From assembly GCA_036320915.1 (NCBI GenBank), contig JAXBDG010000003.1, positions 372,001 through 436,000 of the forward strand: a stretch of 64,000 nt of DNA, given 5' to 3'. The notes under the pieces are model-generated. The model was given only the letters and a program-made list of their open reading frames with translations. It made no database searches and was not told the origin of the DNA. Below, piece by piece: positions 29,684-43,325 of this stretch. The first letter of the stretch is position 1, and each line of letters opens with the position of its first letter. The translations under genes were made by a program, and so were the position numbers. Origin of the DNA: Linnemannia elongata (lineage: Eukaryota; Mortierellomycota; Mortierellomycetes; Mortierellales; Mortierellaceae).

Positions 29684-31405
29684 TTAGTAGCGGTAGTGCT
29701 CGGGCTTGAAGGGACCCTCGGGAGAGAGACCGAGGTACTCGGCCTGGGTAGGGGTCAACTTAGTGAGCTTGACACCAATCTTGGCCAAGTGAGAGGCAGC
29801 GACTTCCTCATCGAGCTTCTTGGGGAGCATGTGGACGCCCAAGGGGTAAGACTCAATGTCGGTCCAGAGAGCAATCTGAGCAAGGACCTGGTTGGAGAAC
29901 GAGTTGGACATGACGAACGAAGGGTGGCCGGTGGCGCATCCCAAGTTGACCAAGCGACCCTCAGCCAAGAGGATGATGTGGTTGCCAGAGGCGACCTGGA
30001 AGCGGTCGACCTGGGGCTTGATGTTGACGTGGTTGATGGCGTTCTTCTTCAACCAGGCGACATCCAACTCGATGTCAAAGTGACCAATGTTGCAGACAAT
30101 GGAATCATCCTTCATGACAGCAAAGTGCTCGCCACGGATGATGTCACGGCAGCCAGTGGTGGTGACAAAGATGTTGCCCTCCTTGACGGCCTCCTCCATG
30201 GTGGTGACCTCGTAACCCTCCATAGCGGCCTGGAGAGCGTTGATGGGATCGATCTCGGTGACGAGAACACGGGCACCCATACCCTTCAGGGCAGCGGCGG
30301 AACCCTTTCCGACATCACCGTATCCGGCAACGACGGCGACCTTACCGGCGATCATGACGTCGGTGGCGCGTTTGATTCCATCGATCAAGGACTCGCGGCA
30401 TCCGTAGAGGTTGTCGAACTTGGACTTGGTGACGGAGTCGTTGACGTTGATGGCGGGGACCTTGAGCTTGTTGTCCTTGAGCATCTTGTACAAGTGGTGG
30501 ACACCGGTGGTGGTCTCCTCGGAGATACCCTTGATGTCGGCGAGGAGGTGGGGGTGGTTCTCGTGGATGAGAGTGGTCAAGTCGCCACCATCATCCAAGA
30601 TCAGGTTGGGGCCCTTGCCATCCTTGAAGGCGAGGAGCTGCTGCTCGAGGCACCACATGTACTCCTCATCAGTCTCACCCTTCCAGGCGAAGACCTATGT
30701 CGTTACATATAAATTCAGATCGTGGGTTAGTGCCTCTGAGTATTTTCACTTTCCATTTTGTTTGTTTCAAATATTGGCAGCTGTTGAGTAGCAGCAACTT
30801 AGTGCTATAATAATAACAAAAAACGTACGGGGACACCGGACTCGGCAATGGCGGCGGCGGCGTGGTCCTGGGTAGAGAAGATGTTGCAGGAAGTCCAGGT
30901 AACCTCGGCACCGAGGGCAGTCAAGGTCTCGATCAAGACGGCGGTCTGGATGGTCATGTGGAGGGAGCCGACAATACGGGCACCCTTGAGGATCTGCTGG
31001 GGACCATACTTCTGGCGAAGAGCCATGAGACCGGGCATCTCGTTCTCAGCGAGCTCGATCTCCTTGCGACCGAAAGCGGCGAGGCTAATATCAGCTATTG
31101 GGGAGAAGTGTGAGAAAAATAATGAAACGTTAGATGTCAAAGCGCGGCAGGATGAAAGAAATACAGGATCAAACCAGAACAGACAGAAGGAAATGCGCGA
31201 TAACGCGGTTGAGTGTTTGACAAAGTGTGTGAAAATCGCCTGAAGGTGTTCACTGTCTGCAGAGTAAACAGTGCGGCGTGTGGGGAGTATGGAGAGGAAC
31301 AGGGCGAGGAGAGACCAAGGGGACAAAAAAAAGTGTGGAGAATAGCAGAGGGGAAGTGGAGGAAGGCATATGGGGACAGATCAACTTACCGACTTTGTAG
31401 ACCAT
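29684..31405 (-). CDS. SAH1: Adenosylhomocysteinase (S-adenosyl-L-homocysteine hydrolase)
   Basis: Three exons: 31405-31390 (16 nt), 31094-30829 and 30694-29684. They give 430 aa, the usual length. The enzyme reversibly splits S-adenosylhomocysteine into adenosine and homocysteine, relieving product inhibition of methyltransferases. Seen in sequence: [13 protein letters not shown] near the N terminus, the substrate region [15 protein letters not shown] across the second junction, DDGGDLT, the NAD-binding [14 protein letters not shown]-type motifs and the conserved C terminus ending KPEHYRY. The micro-exon encodes only MVYKV plus one base and is followed by a 295-nt intron, so the start rests on a good ATG, donor GTAAGT and homology to the expected N terminus. 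The antisense open frame at 29609-30712 is a shadow. Confidence 0.97.
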
Positions 31406-32516
31406 GATGTATGTGTGTGTTGTGTTTGGAGGTTGGTGTTGAAGGGTGCGTGGGATTTGTGCAAAGGGAAAGCGCAAAGAAAAAAGGAAAGAAGAAAAAA
31501 AAGTCTAGAGGTGAAGAAAATAAACCTTTTTATACTCGTGAAAAAAAAGGGCCTGGGTCCTGGGCTTGCCAGTCACATCCTCCGCAAGCGTCAGAGCGGA
31601 AAAGAAGGAAGAAAAGCGCCCCCAATTTTCTTTTTGGTTTTTACATGGGTGACATGGAGAATGTGAATCTAACGTGGTCGTTGGGCTATTGCTCTCACCC
31701 TTGGGTTGAACCTTTTCTGGGGGGAAAAGAAGAAATGGCTCCTTGCACTGCACTTGCGTATCCTTCCTAATTCTATTCCTTCGTTCTCTTTTCCGGTCTA
31801 TCCTCTTCATGGTCTTTCATTTTCACCGCTCGTGTCGTTTGTGCTGACAAGGACCTTCCCTCCTGATCTTTCGTATTCGCCCTCTCTCCTCACCAATACA
31901 ATTGATGTACACGAAGCTATGTGTGGGGATCTTGTGTATGCGTGAACGCACAGACGCAGCGATACGACAACACCACGGTGCCTATCTCAATGGACACTAA
32001 CCCTCTCTCAAGATCGTTCCATGGAGAATATGATACGCACGGAAAGAGGGGAATGGCCCGCCTCGCCTCAATTGAACCCCCTTCTTGTCTAAAGCGATAA
32101 AGCGATCGCCTGCTTTGACGACAACGAGGACATAAAGGACAGAAACGCATTTTCGCTTGCCCTATCTTTCTTTTTGCCCCACGAAAGTGCCTGTGCTCAC
32201 GACGTCTTTCCCTACTCCGCTCGGTCGCCAATGGCAATCCATGTGACGACAGTGGCTTTGACAAAAATTCGCACGGCGAAAGTAAAGGGGTACTTGTATT
32301 GGGCGCTGAGATTAGGGCACGCTGCCAGACAGAGGGAAAGGAGGACAGTTCACACCTCACACACCACTCCTGTCAACCTGCACGTTGTGCACCTGCGCGC
32401 TGTCTGTCCGTCAAAAAGGAAAAAAGGACCCTTATCCTATACCGTACTTTACTTTACTTCCCCCACTCTCCCCATTGACTACATACCTTTTTCGCCATTT
32501 CACATAAACCGCACAA
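31406..32516. other. Divergent promoter region between SAH1 and the DENN gene
   Basis: The two genes are transcribed away from each other across about 1.1 kb. The region holds pyrimidine-rich segments before each ATG and no supported gene. Confidence 0.5.
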
Positions 32517-35132
32517 ATGGCCGACAACGACAGTGAAATCCCCACCATCGACGCCATCTTTGTCGTCCGCTTCGACACCCGCCAAGGAAACTTACTCGAG
32601 TGGAGTGACTCTACACCGGGTATGCCCTATTTTCACCGACTACTATCCCAAAGTTACTTGTTTGCTACAGGAAGCGGAAGTGAGGCTTGCGGAAAAGGAA
32701 TACAAGTACTCGTCACTGCCAGTCTAACTGTTACTGCGTTTCTATGCCGTCGTTCTGTAGGAATTCAGCTTACTGGAGTAGAGTATTCGGCGCTTCCAAG
32801 TGGACTCCACACTACCCCACAGGATGTTATGTAAGAGGAAACTTTTCGACTTTTTTTCATTTTCACTCTTAGTGAACAAGTGCGCACGCACGGCATGCTT
32901 TTCAAGTCCGAAAAATAACTCACATGTCCATCGCTTGTGGTTTTTTTTTGTTCAATCAGATATTTTCAACTGGAAGGATGCGTGGGCGTAGCTGTCTTCA
33001 AGAACACACCGGCAGACCGCGAGGAGCATCGAGGCGCAAGGATGATTTCTGTGGGAGTCCTCGTCAAACCATCGGCGGATACTGGACGTTGTGGCCAGGT
33101 CTGGCGACACATTGACTTTTTGAAGAGTCGAGCTGGGTAAAGACTATCAATGGCCTGGAAGTTAGCCAAAAACGTGGCATTGGAGACCAATAAGTTCTGA
33201 CCTTGTGTCCTCTCTTTCGACATTATTTAGGCACCATGTCATTGAAGGCTCGGACACGGCAGACTTGTCAGAGTACTTCACGACCCACAAAACACCGGCC
33301 CCTGCGGCACGACCATCATCATCATCATCCAGCAAACGGGATTCGTACAGGGCTATGAGTCGACGTAGGATCAGTCGCTCGTTCACTCTTTCAGAACCCG
33401 TTCAAGCCATCCAGCCTGCACCAGGAGGAATGCCAGAGAACTCTGATGCGGATGAAATTCCCGTAAGTCTTTGTTCATCTCACCTTTGCAACATCCTTGC
33501 TTATCACAAATACTCTAATTTCCAATCTTTACTAACGAGGTTGTTTTGTTTCTAGTTATCGCATCCTTCACATCAATTCCTTCAACTGGTCGAATCCTTC
33601 GGACCATCTGTATATACCCTTTGGAAAGCCGCCCTGTCCAGGAAACGCATCCTCATTTATACCCCACCTCCCATCGAGTCTACCTGTTTAGCCGGTAAGA
33701 TTGTTTAAGGCCACCATTTCAGATTGGCGTAAAGTGTAGTGGTTTGCCAGTGAGTGCAGGAACTGACGCTCTCTTTGATTTTTTTGCATTTATTTAGTGT
33801 ATAATATTTGCTTGATGGCAACGATACCGTCGGGAGAGATTTCGCTGGCGCAAACTAGATCAAATGAACGGCTCCAACCATTGTTCTGTGTCGGAATCCA
33901 TGATATCGACCATATGTCCAACCTCCACGGTGGATTCGTTGCATGTAAGTTTGTTTGGCGTTGACAGCGAGCAGTTGACATCTCCGAAGGTAGAAGCACT
34001 GACCTTTATTTTCATCTTGCGTTCGGTGATAGGTACGACGGAAAAGCTGTTTTTGTTCAAACTTCACCTGTTTGACCTCGTCGTCGATCTCTCAGCGTCT
34101 TCAGGAAGTGCAATTGCCTATACATCACCCAAGGAAGCACACCCACGTATCTCAATAGTCAAGGAAGTCGGTGGAGAATACGCAATGGAGGCCTCAGAAC
34201 CACACATGGTCGACCATCGTCGATACTTTGCACTTATGCAGCAGTTGGCGAGATATCAACGACGACAGGATTGGATGCAGAAGCGACTTGTGGAGGAGAT
34301 CTCTGAAGCGGAAGCCAACCGAGATGGGGGCAGCGGTGGCGATGCAAGGGTAATGGAGGACCCGGATCATCGTCGTGATGGAAGTAGCGGCAGCGATGGT
34401 CGTCGACAGGGCTCGGCATCCAGTAGCAGTAGTACTGGAGGTTTCAACATGTCGGATACTCTGGGGATGATGCTGACAGGTGGATGGTGGTGGTGGTACG
34501 GGAGTGATGATGCCGAGGCGGAGGACTATGAGCCGTTGATTCCGAACAAGTCTGTGCCGGGTCAGGGCCAACAGGATGGAGACGATCAACGTCGCAATGG
34601 GACTCGGATTCAGGTCTTGCAAATGCAAACTAGTGGCAGTTCATCTACCGAGGCTATCAGGTATGCTTCCTCTGGGTTTCGGCTGTTGTTTACTCTTGAA
34701 CATTTTTTTTATTAGTTCGTTCTTATTTATTTTATCAATTTTGGTGGCGTGTGTTGGTTTAGATGCTTCCACAATTTGACAAGGACGGTTCTCTTGGAAA
34801 TGAGTCGTCTGATCGCATTCAAAGCTACGGCGGCCATCTTTGACGATCCCATCGAGTCCTCCTTCTCCTCCGAGAGAGGGAGCGCAGACGATACAACTGT
34901 TGCCTCTGCTGCTTTTCATACCACCGCTGCACCTCTGCAGTTGAGTCGACACGATGTACAGCAATTGGGCCTGGATCCGTCGAGGGAGGGCAAGTTTGTT
35001 GAGGAACTAAGCCAGATCTACTTTAATGCAGATGTCCGAGTTCAGGATGGGTTGTTGCGTGGATGGATTCAGAGTCTTGGTAGTTGCTGTAGCTCGAACC
35101 ACACTACTTTCTGCTGTCATCTCTGCGGGTAG
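32517..35132 (+). CDS. DENN-domain protein of the DENND11/LCHN (Anr2-like, DUF2347) family
   Basis: Eight exons: 32517-32619, 32761-32830, 32960-33136, 33231-33462, 33556-33694, 33798-33944, 34033-34660 and 34763-35132. All join in frame with GT-AG introns to give 621 aa. Family features visible are the start FVVRFDTRQGN-LEW, GVEYSALPSG, a GVAVF block with ERGARM-like REEHRGARMISVGVL, FLQLVESFGPSVYTLWKAALSRKRIL-type core sequence and VACTT. The long Ser/Gly/Asp-rich insert with Trp-Trp-Trp-Trp (exon 7) is lineage-specific. DENN proteins act as exchange factors or partners of Rab GTPases in membrane traffic. The substrate here is unknown. The 57-codon stretch across exons 1-2 is the least certain join. 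Confidence 0.85.
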
Positions 35133-36144
35133 GAAGATGACGAGATATGGGGAGTGGGGAAGAGAGAAGAGTGTGAGGTAGAGGAGAACGATGAGAAAAG
35201 AAGAGTGTGGTGCTGGTGGCCCTTGTCATATGCAGACAGGCATTGTCTTGCTCATGCTTTTTTTTTTGTCGCTTTATATCCATTGTACCTTTGACAAGAA
35301 GGCGACACAATAAACAAAAACACATCTACTGCATCATCGACGATTAAAGTCAAACGGATGAAGACAAAGGAAAAAGAAAAAAGAAAAAAAAAAGCAATTA
35401 GGGGGTCAAAGAGAAAAGCAAGGAAAGAAGAGGGCAATGCAAAAAAAGGGGTAGACCTGTCACCTGTTCAATTCGCTTTCCTCTTTTTCATTTCTGCACT
35501 GCTCACTGTATGCAATTTTTTTTGCATGGGTTTTGATTGCTTCTGCTTCTGCTTGTTTCCCCTTCCCCTGATGCTGCATTTTTTTTTTGTTGCTTGCCCC
35601 TACTTCTGCGTCTCCAAAAGGATGAATAATTGAGCGAAAAAAAAGGCTAAGCTTGTTCGTAGATGTATGAACAGGAATTGTTTCTGCCCCTCTATCAGTC
35701 AGATTAGAGGAAGGGGAAGGATAAAAGGGGAGAAGAGGAGGGAACAGGGTCTTGCCATGAGGCAAGGGATGTGGTATGACAAGGAAAGACAGACAGACAC
35801 ACAAAGCATTTCATTCAACCTTACACCACTCCCTTCCCCTTTATTATTCCCATCTACAGCGCATTTAAATCACAGTTTGGTATCGGTCAAGGTAAAGAAA
35901 AAAAGGTAAAAAGGACATGTTGCACACACCGTAGGAACTGCTGTGGCTGTTGCATTCTTTTCCGGTGTTGTCGTTGCATGAAGTTCATGAAAAAGGGAGA
36001 ATGAAGAAGAGGAACAGGAGGTTGGATGGGGGTGCAATTGCTCTCGAGGAGTACGAGAAAAAAAAAAAAAAAAAAAAAAAAAAAGAGTGTATGGCGTTCT
36101 TGCTGCTCAAGGTATTTTCCAGCCTAGGGCGAAGGTCAATATTG

Positions 36145-36177
<33 letters not shown>

Positions 36178-37713
36178 CGAGCGGGTAGAGTAGATACAAG
36201 AGCAAGGGTATCACAGACAAGAAACTCCTCTTTCGTCCTTGGTAATTTTTATAAGCTCATCCGAGCCTTGTCGTGCAATGCTCCCTTTGTCCCGCTGTCT
36301 GTCCCGACGGATGTGCTATACACACACCCGCCACTGAGGGTCGGACAAGGGGAAGGAATGCTATCACTTACCATCGATAATGGATCAACGGTAACGGATA
36401 TCTCACATAAAGGCCATTCAACAATGTGGGGCAGAGCAAGCCAGAGAAGGGCAAGCCTACAACAACCACACAAACAAAACCAAGAAGTGACCATCAATGC
36501 AATCAAGAAGGCGCAGGTGTATGCCACCATTCATCCCCGACAACAACAAACAAACAACACACACCACACTCACGCACAACACAAATTGCTTCTTTGGTGC
36601 TCTCGGTTGTCGGTCGACTACTCTCTTCGTTGCTCATTCAATTCTCACAGCCATCTCTCTCTATCCCACTCTCACGCACCTACAAGTCTTTATGTATCCT
36701 ATCGCTTTTCGATCGAACAACTATCCACAGGCCTCTTTCTCTCTATTCTCCACCCCTGGCTCAAATCTTTCCTCTCTTTCAGTTGGGGTGCACATGCATC
36801 GTTAGGTTGTATCTGCAACTTATATCCTCTCGCTTCATATTACTCCTATGTACCGTTTACAATAGGCGAAAGGAGAAAATAAAAAGGGCGTTTTTTATGC
36901 AGGCAGTGTTTGTTTCTATCTTTTTATCCATTCATATTCAGTGTCCAAAGCGTTAGTCCTATTCATGCGGCAGATAAAGAAACGGAATAAAAAAAGAAAA
37001 AAGAAAAAAAAAAAAAGAAAAAAAAGAAAAAAGGGATAGTAAGAAAGCCAATGGTAATTATAACGAGAGAAATGAAAAATCAACAAAAATGCAAAAGAAG
37101 CAAAGATAGCTAAGGAAATGGAAAAGGAAGGCTAGACCACAAGATGGGGATATATAACGGTTGCTGTTGTTGTTTTCTTGTGTTTGTTGTTTTGTGGGAA
37201 GTCGGCTCTCGTATTTCTTTCTTTATTTTCTCCTTTGTGCTTTGAGAATGCATAGATGGATAGCATCAGGTATTATAATGATGGCTAATGCGAATGCTAA
37301 TGCTCCTCTACTTTTCTATGTGTCCTAACTCCGTTTTGAGTGTTCGTCGTTTCTTTCTCGTCTTTAAGTCTCCTCCTGTTTGTTTGGTTTGTCTTCAGGC
37401 CACGCAGCATTCTCACTCTTTCTATGGTTGCTGTTTATTTGCTTGTTGGTGCCTTTTGACTCGTTGTCGTGTATTTCCTCCGTTGTAAGTGTGTGCTTGT
37501 CCACCAATTGGCCAGCAGACAAAAACAGACTCACCTCCATTATGCTTTTCTCGTCTTTTTTTGTCTCTTGTGGCGATAAGCTTCTTGTATGCCTTTCTTG
37601 TTCCTGAACTGAGGAGCTGAACTAGCAAACAACACCACCTTTCGTTTTCCTTTTCTACCATTATGACTTTTCTTGCTTCTTGTCACCAAATGTTCTTATT
37701 GTTCATTGTCTTT

Positions 37714-37744
<31 letters not shown>

Positions 37745-39598
37745 AGTAACTTTTATTTTGCAATGGCTAGTCGTTGATCGATTGTGAGTAAATGAGTGGA
37801 CGACGATCGTCTACTTTCTCTCCCTCCTACCCTCTTTTTGTTCGCCTCTCCTTTGACATAGACATTGACAGCCGATTTTAAACTTTTTTTGCCACTGTAC
37901 TTCACACATACACACGCACTTTGTTTTGTTCCCTTGTGTCCTCCTGTCCCTTCTCTCTCCCTTCCTCTCTCCTCTCTTCTCTCTTCTCTCTCCTCTCGTA
38001 TTTTTTTTTTTTTATCTTTTCCTTTTTTTTTCTCTCTCTTTTTGATTTCTTCCCTTCTTCCTCCCTTCCTCCCTTTCTTCCTTCCTTCTTTCCCTTTTCT
38101 TCTCTTTGTTCATCTCCTTCGACCCACCCCGACCACACTCCTCCTTCCCTTCTCTTTCCACTTTTGTTGTTTTCTTTGCCTTTCTTATTTTGTATTTACT
38201 CGTGTGTGTTCCTCCCTTCGTTGTCCGTCTGTCTGTCTGTCCCCTTCCTCATCCTCATCCTCCCCGCCCCGCCACCCTTCCCTTTTCACCTTTTATTTTA
38301 ACTCCATCCTTCCTTCTTCATCATCACGACAAACAGTCTAACTCACTTACACTTACACACTCGCTCACGCACTCAAACGTAAGAACAAGAACCAACAACA
38401 ACAGCACTCATTAACCAACACACTCACCTACACGCACTCACTGACACTGACGCACCATATGCCTACCAACCAGTCAGTCAGTCAGTCAGTCAGTCATCCT
38501 TGCCTTGCTTTTTGTGCTGGAGTATTATTTCTGGGTTTGCAAGAGTGGGGTCGCTTTATTTATGACCTTTGTCGACACCCCCTACCTTCCCCCTCTTTCG
38601 CTCACTACTTGGACACCCTCCTTCTCCAACTGGTCACCACCCACTCCACCATACAAGCACGCACACCCCTTCCTTCTCTCACTCCTTTACTCAACTGGCC
38701 AACCACTTGACTCTATTTTACCTCATACACTCCTTCACAGTTACACTCGCCAGGGCAAAGTCGTTTGTCTCGTCCTTTTCCTTGCCTTTTTCTTATTTGT
38801 CACTCTTCTCTCTCTCTCTCTCTCTTTCTATCTATCTCACTGCCACCACTTCTTTTTCACCCTACTCCACCTTCCTTTCTCTCTCTTCCACTCTCTCATA
38901 CTTACATACTCCTCCCTTTTCCGCCGATACCCCCATCTCTCTACAATCACACCAACAGCAACGACAATCAACAATCGACCATCCTCTCATTCATCCAGCC
39001 AGCCATCCATCCGTCCATCCACCCAGCAATACCCAACTCAACCAACACAGGAACTCACATCTGTCTATATTGAGTCGTCCTCTAACACACATCTGACACT
39101 CCACTCGACACCGACACACTTCACTCACTCTATTTAGCCTGATATCTCTCTTTCTGCCTTTTATTCTTGCCTTGTCAACAACGTAAAGTCCATTCTTTCG
39201 CTTTTCTTTCCCTGCACGCTCTGCCACACTCATACATACACTCGCACATATAATTACACCTCCTCGCACTCCTGCCCTTCCTCAAAAGCCGAAGGAGAAC
39301 CCTTTGCGCGCTTTCCTACGTCTTTGTTGCTTTTTCATTTCATATTTTTCTTGTTTTTTGACTTTCATTCCTATCTTTTTGTGTCCCTATCAACAATCCA
39401 TCTCTCCTCTCCTTCCATGTTTCTCTTTGTGTATTGTACCGCAGTTTGTGGTTGTGTCTCTTCATCTACATATCTGGAATATTTGCCAGGATTCCTCTCA
39501 CTTGGATGCTGTTTTTATTATCGGCTATATTGGACAATTCACCTCCTCCAATGGGTCAATTGGTGCGATATATCGGGAGAGTACTCTTCCATAAAGAC

Positions 39599-39629
<31 letters not shown>

Positions 39630-40522
39630 ACGAGTGAACTTTCCGGTCATAACCCCGTTCAAGTGGTTAATGAGAGGGTGGGAGGGGAAAGGGCTTCTCC
39701 TCTTCTCCCGCCCAGAGACAATTACACATACGCAGGGTGCTTTTCTCCTCCCGCGGCTACAGTTCCCTCCCTTTCTTCCCTTCTTATCGTACCCCTTCCC
39801 TGCCCTTCATGCTCCTTAGCCTGGACCCGGATACCTGGTCTATCCACAGTACATTTTTTCCAGTGTGCGTTGCCAGGAGAACATTGATATCCTTGTTCTT
39901 TCATATCCACAATCGTGCGCCATACTTCCTTTTGGACAGAATTGCTCACGGCGGGGGAACTGTTTTTGTTTTATTGCGTTCTCTCCTCGTGTACGACCAA
40001 CGAGCGAAATTGGAAAAAAAAAGAAAAAAGAAAAGGATTGGATTGGATAGGATAGGACAGAAGCACAACCGGCGGTCAAGTGCGCTCTCGTCTCGTCTCG
40101 TTCATAGTCGAAGAGAGAAAGAACAAACGCATGGGCATTCCGAACTTTCTGCCACTTGCTCTGGCTCCTCCATACTCTCGCTCCTCTTCTCTCCGTGGAA
40201 CGACCATTCAATCTAGCGACTGCGACTCAATGACACGAGGTCGCTTTTTTTTCGTTGAGCTCTTTTCATCTGCTTTTTGCATCGCCTACGTCTTTTTGAC
40301 CGTGCTTAACGTTGCACTCGCTCCTCCTCTCTCTTTCTACTTCCCCACACAACATAAACATACTCACCTACACGCGAGGTCTTATGCAAAAGCCCCGAAC
40401 CCCGGCCCCCTCTCGTTCCTTTCTTTTCAAGTCAACCTTCTAACCAAAACCTGTGCCTGTTTTTTCAATTGTACCGTTATCAATCATAGGGACCAATTTC
40501 TCCTCGGTCGCCCTGAATCCTC
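35133..40522. other. 5.4-kb low-complexity gap
   Basis: No gene with coding character was found. The stretch contains A-runs at about 36060-36084, 36145-36176 and 39600-39626, (TTG)n at 37714-37743, long pyrimidine tracts (37940-38110 and 38150-38320) and many TCTC and CACTC-type short repeats. Apparent ORFs are Ser/Leu/Phe-rich frames of pyrimidine tracts. Part of it may be promoter and 5' UTR of the phosphatase gene that starts at 40523, or an unannotated non-coding transcript. Confidence 0.5.
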
Positions 40523-42661
40523 ATGTCAGGCAAGAGCAATATTACAACAAAGGAGCAAGGTAAAACTACAATTGACACAGCAAGGATGTATCATGGTTAT
40601 TGTCAATCGACTTCTCCACACACAGGAGCGGCATAATCCTTGTTTTTTATTTACTTTGTGTTCAACTAAGGAATCTTTCCTTCTCAAAGGTCTCCTATCG
40701 ATCTCCGTCTCTCAATGAACAGCACATTGGCTTTTCCTCTCCTTTTTCCCGCTTTTTTGCGACACTTTGCATGGGTTTTATGACTGACCCTTCTTGACCT
40801 TGACACACGCTTCTATCGATTGCTCTTTCGACACGCTTTTCACCCTCCCTCCCTTTTTCAATACCGGCTTCAACTATCTCCCTTTTTTTGCACACTCATG
40901 GGGTCATCCACTCGTCATCCCTCCTCTCCTTGGGTCAACCGGATATTCACCCACCCTTTTTTTGCCTCTTCTTCCCACTGACCGGCCAATAGGAGCCTCT
41001 GCCAGTCCTTTGAGTGACCTGTCAGCCGGAGCCAACACTGCCACCACCAGCAATGGCAGCAGCTCTGGACCTACCACTGCTGTTGCTCCCCCTTCAGCAA
41101 AGTCACGCAAGAACCCCATCGAGTCCAAGGCGCAAAAGCCTTCATTCTTGTCGCTGATTTTCTGCTGTGGAGCCAACTTTGTCAATGACAGCGATGCATC
41201 GGCCCTTCAGGTTGGACCGCAGACTCGTCCCCCGACTGTGAGCGTTGGAAGAGCCGCAGGCAAGAAGGCCGTGGCCGGACAGTTGGCTGATGAGAAGCCT
41301 CCTCAGGCCCAGCCGACCTTGGTGGATATCACCGCAACTGCGGTCCTGGAAGACCCGGTCGGGGTAAGTTGCTCGTTTCAACCTCAGGAGGCGTTCTATC
41401 AATGGACTCTGTACTTTCATTTCACCACCATGGATCAAGGACAGGGCTCGCCATGCATTGCACTACACCATTGGCTCTCATTCAATAGCTCTTCCCTCTC
41501 AACTTCAAACCGACATGTATATTGCGTTTCGCTGTGAGCCTCGTCATATTTTTGGGCGATACGGAATCGGAACAGGAGGATACTTTGAAAAAAAAAAAAA
41601 AAAAAAAAAAATCGAGAAAAAGAAAACCACAAGTACAGGGGAATCCCAGACAGTTGGGCTTTTTCATCCAAACACCACGCTCTCTGTCGGCCCCTGGAAC
41701 GTTTACACCCATGGATCATGCACTTGCGCTCCTGGATTATATATACAGCAGTCCTGGACCACACTTTGCACTGCTTGAGGCAAGGGTGCCTCACCCAACC
41801 GACTACAAGTGGACAAAGCATCTAACCTCTCTGGTACATGATTACAATGCTTTTGTAGACCAATTCGAACTCACAGGAGATTGAGCCACCTGGATTACTC
41901 GGACCCATCGCACCAGAACACCAGGGCAGAAAGTGCTTAGTGCTTGATCTTGATGAGACTCTTGTCCACAGTTCCTTCAAGGTACGTTTTCTACATAGAT
42001 ACTGGGCTGGCTCCGTGCATTTTTGTTTTTGTGGTGGTTAAAATTTCAACCTGCTCACAGTTGTTTATCTTTCTCTGATTTTCACAGCTCATTCCCCAAG
42101 CAGACTACGTGGTCCCTGTCGAGATTGATAACCAGTCGCACAACGTCTATGTGATCAAGAGACCCGGCGTCGACACATTCTTGCAAAAGATGGGAGAGAT
42201 CTACGAGGTTGTGATCTTTACCGCCAGTTTGTCCAAGGTATGAGCATCACGTTTTCTCTTTCCCGGTGGCTGTGTTGTAAATCTCGGTTGCATTGTGCGT
42301 TGGCAATTGATAACTAATGTTGGTAATATTTCGAACAAAATAGTATGCGGACCCTGTTCTGGACATGCTTGATATCCACAAGGTGATTAAGCACCGTCTG
42401 TTCCGAGAGTCGTGCTTCAACCACAAGGGCAACTACGTCAAGGACTTGTCCGTAATAGGCCGTGACCTGAAGAACACGATCATTATCGACAACTCTCCAG
42501 CCAGTTACATTTTCCACCAAACCAATGCGGTCCCCATCTCGTCATGGTTCAACGACCCGCATGATACCGAACTGCTGGATCTCATCCCCTTCCTTGCAGA
42601 TATGACGGTGGTGGACGACGTCAACCCCATTCTGGACATGACCAATGAGGAGCAACAATAA
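40523..42661 (+). CDS. PSR1-like CTD-type (HAD-family) phosphatase
   Basis: Five exons: 40523-40559, 40993-41363, 41877-41981, 42088-42237 and 42344-42661. They give 326 aa. The first exon codes only 12 residues and its donor GTAAAA joins the acceptor CCAATAG in frame. The catalytic domain contains the HAD motif [13 protein letters not shown] (nucleophile D160, acid/base D162), [37 protein letters not shown] and the last motif IIIDNSP. These are hallmarks of the SCP/PSR phosphatases that dephosphorylate Ser/Thr of RNA polymerase II CTD or stress-response proteins at the plasma membrane. The N-terminal region is Ser/Ala/Thr-rich with a CC pair (IFCCGA) that could be lipidated, as in yeast Psr1. 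Intron 2 (513 nt) contains a long A-run. Confidence 0.9.
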
Positions 42662-43325
42662 TACCAGGGTCTCTCTGGCGTTTGGTGTCCAGACAGCGAG
42701 ATCCCCATCCAAATATCTATTATTTTTCTATCCTTCAAATGGCTTCTGCAACATGATACCAAAATCTAATATGCCTTTTTTCCCCCTAGAGCTGCATTCG
42801 GATCGGCAGCTTGGAGATTGCAATGTCTCTTCCGCTCCTTTTTTCCCCTCATACTTTAACTCCTTTCCCCCTTTGCCTTTGCCCTTTTCCCTTCTATTCC
42901 CCCTTCCCCTATTTCCCCTTCTCCATATTCAATATCTTCAATGACCCTCACTTCCTCTGTAAGAAAAAAAAATCTAAAAGAGAAAAGGAAAAAAAAATAT
43001 GACAAGCCCCCCACTCCTCCAAAAATGAATGAATTCTACGAACGAATGAACGCAACGAACGAACGAACGAAATCGCAGTAAAAAATGACATCGCGTGGCA
43101 AATATGTTTTCCTGCAGTTAAGCAAAAAAAACCCCCCTTCTGTTGACGATTAAGATGGATGATTGATGTAGAAAAGAAAGGACTTGCTGGTATGATGACG
43201 ATACATCGACGAAGGTTTCCTCCGAATGGTGATGGATTAAGGCATGCCTTTTTTTTTATTGTTTTGTTGTAATCCTCTCCTGTGGCTCATGCTTTGCATG
43301 TGTGCATGTGTTCCTTGAGCTGCTT
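42662..43325. other. Convergent 3' flanks
   Basis: Intergenic region between the convergent phosphatase and prefoldin genes. Contains ACGAACGA-type tandem repeats at about 43035-43075 and A/T-rich 3' UTR-like DNA. No gene seen. Confidence 0.6.

Noticed and set aside
29609..30712. Long plus-strand open frame of 367 codons
   Set aside because: It is the antisense shadow of the highly conserved adenosylhomocysteinase exon; biased codon use keeps the opposite frame open.
32672..32723. Possible extra or mutually exclusive exon (EAEVRLAEKEYKYSSLP) in the DENN gene
   Set aside because: It looks like the real exon sequence EYSALPSG, but the required phase does not match the upstream donor and no GT donor follows.
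35950..36882. 310-codon open frame with Lys runs
   Set aside because: It reads through two long A-runs and Ser/His-rich low-complexity DNA, with no domain or splice context.
37865..39137. Several Ser/Leu/Phe-rich frames in the 5.4-kb gap
   Set aside because: They are alternative frames of the same pyrimidine-rich DNA; none has a domain, and their overlaps are mutually exclusive.
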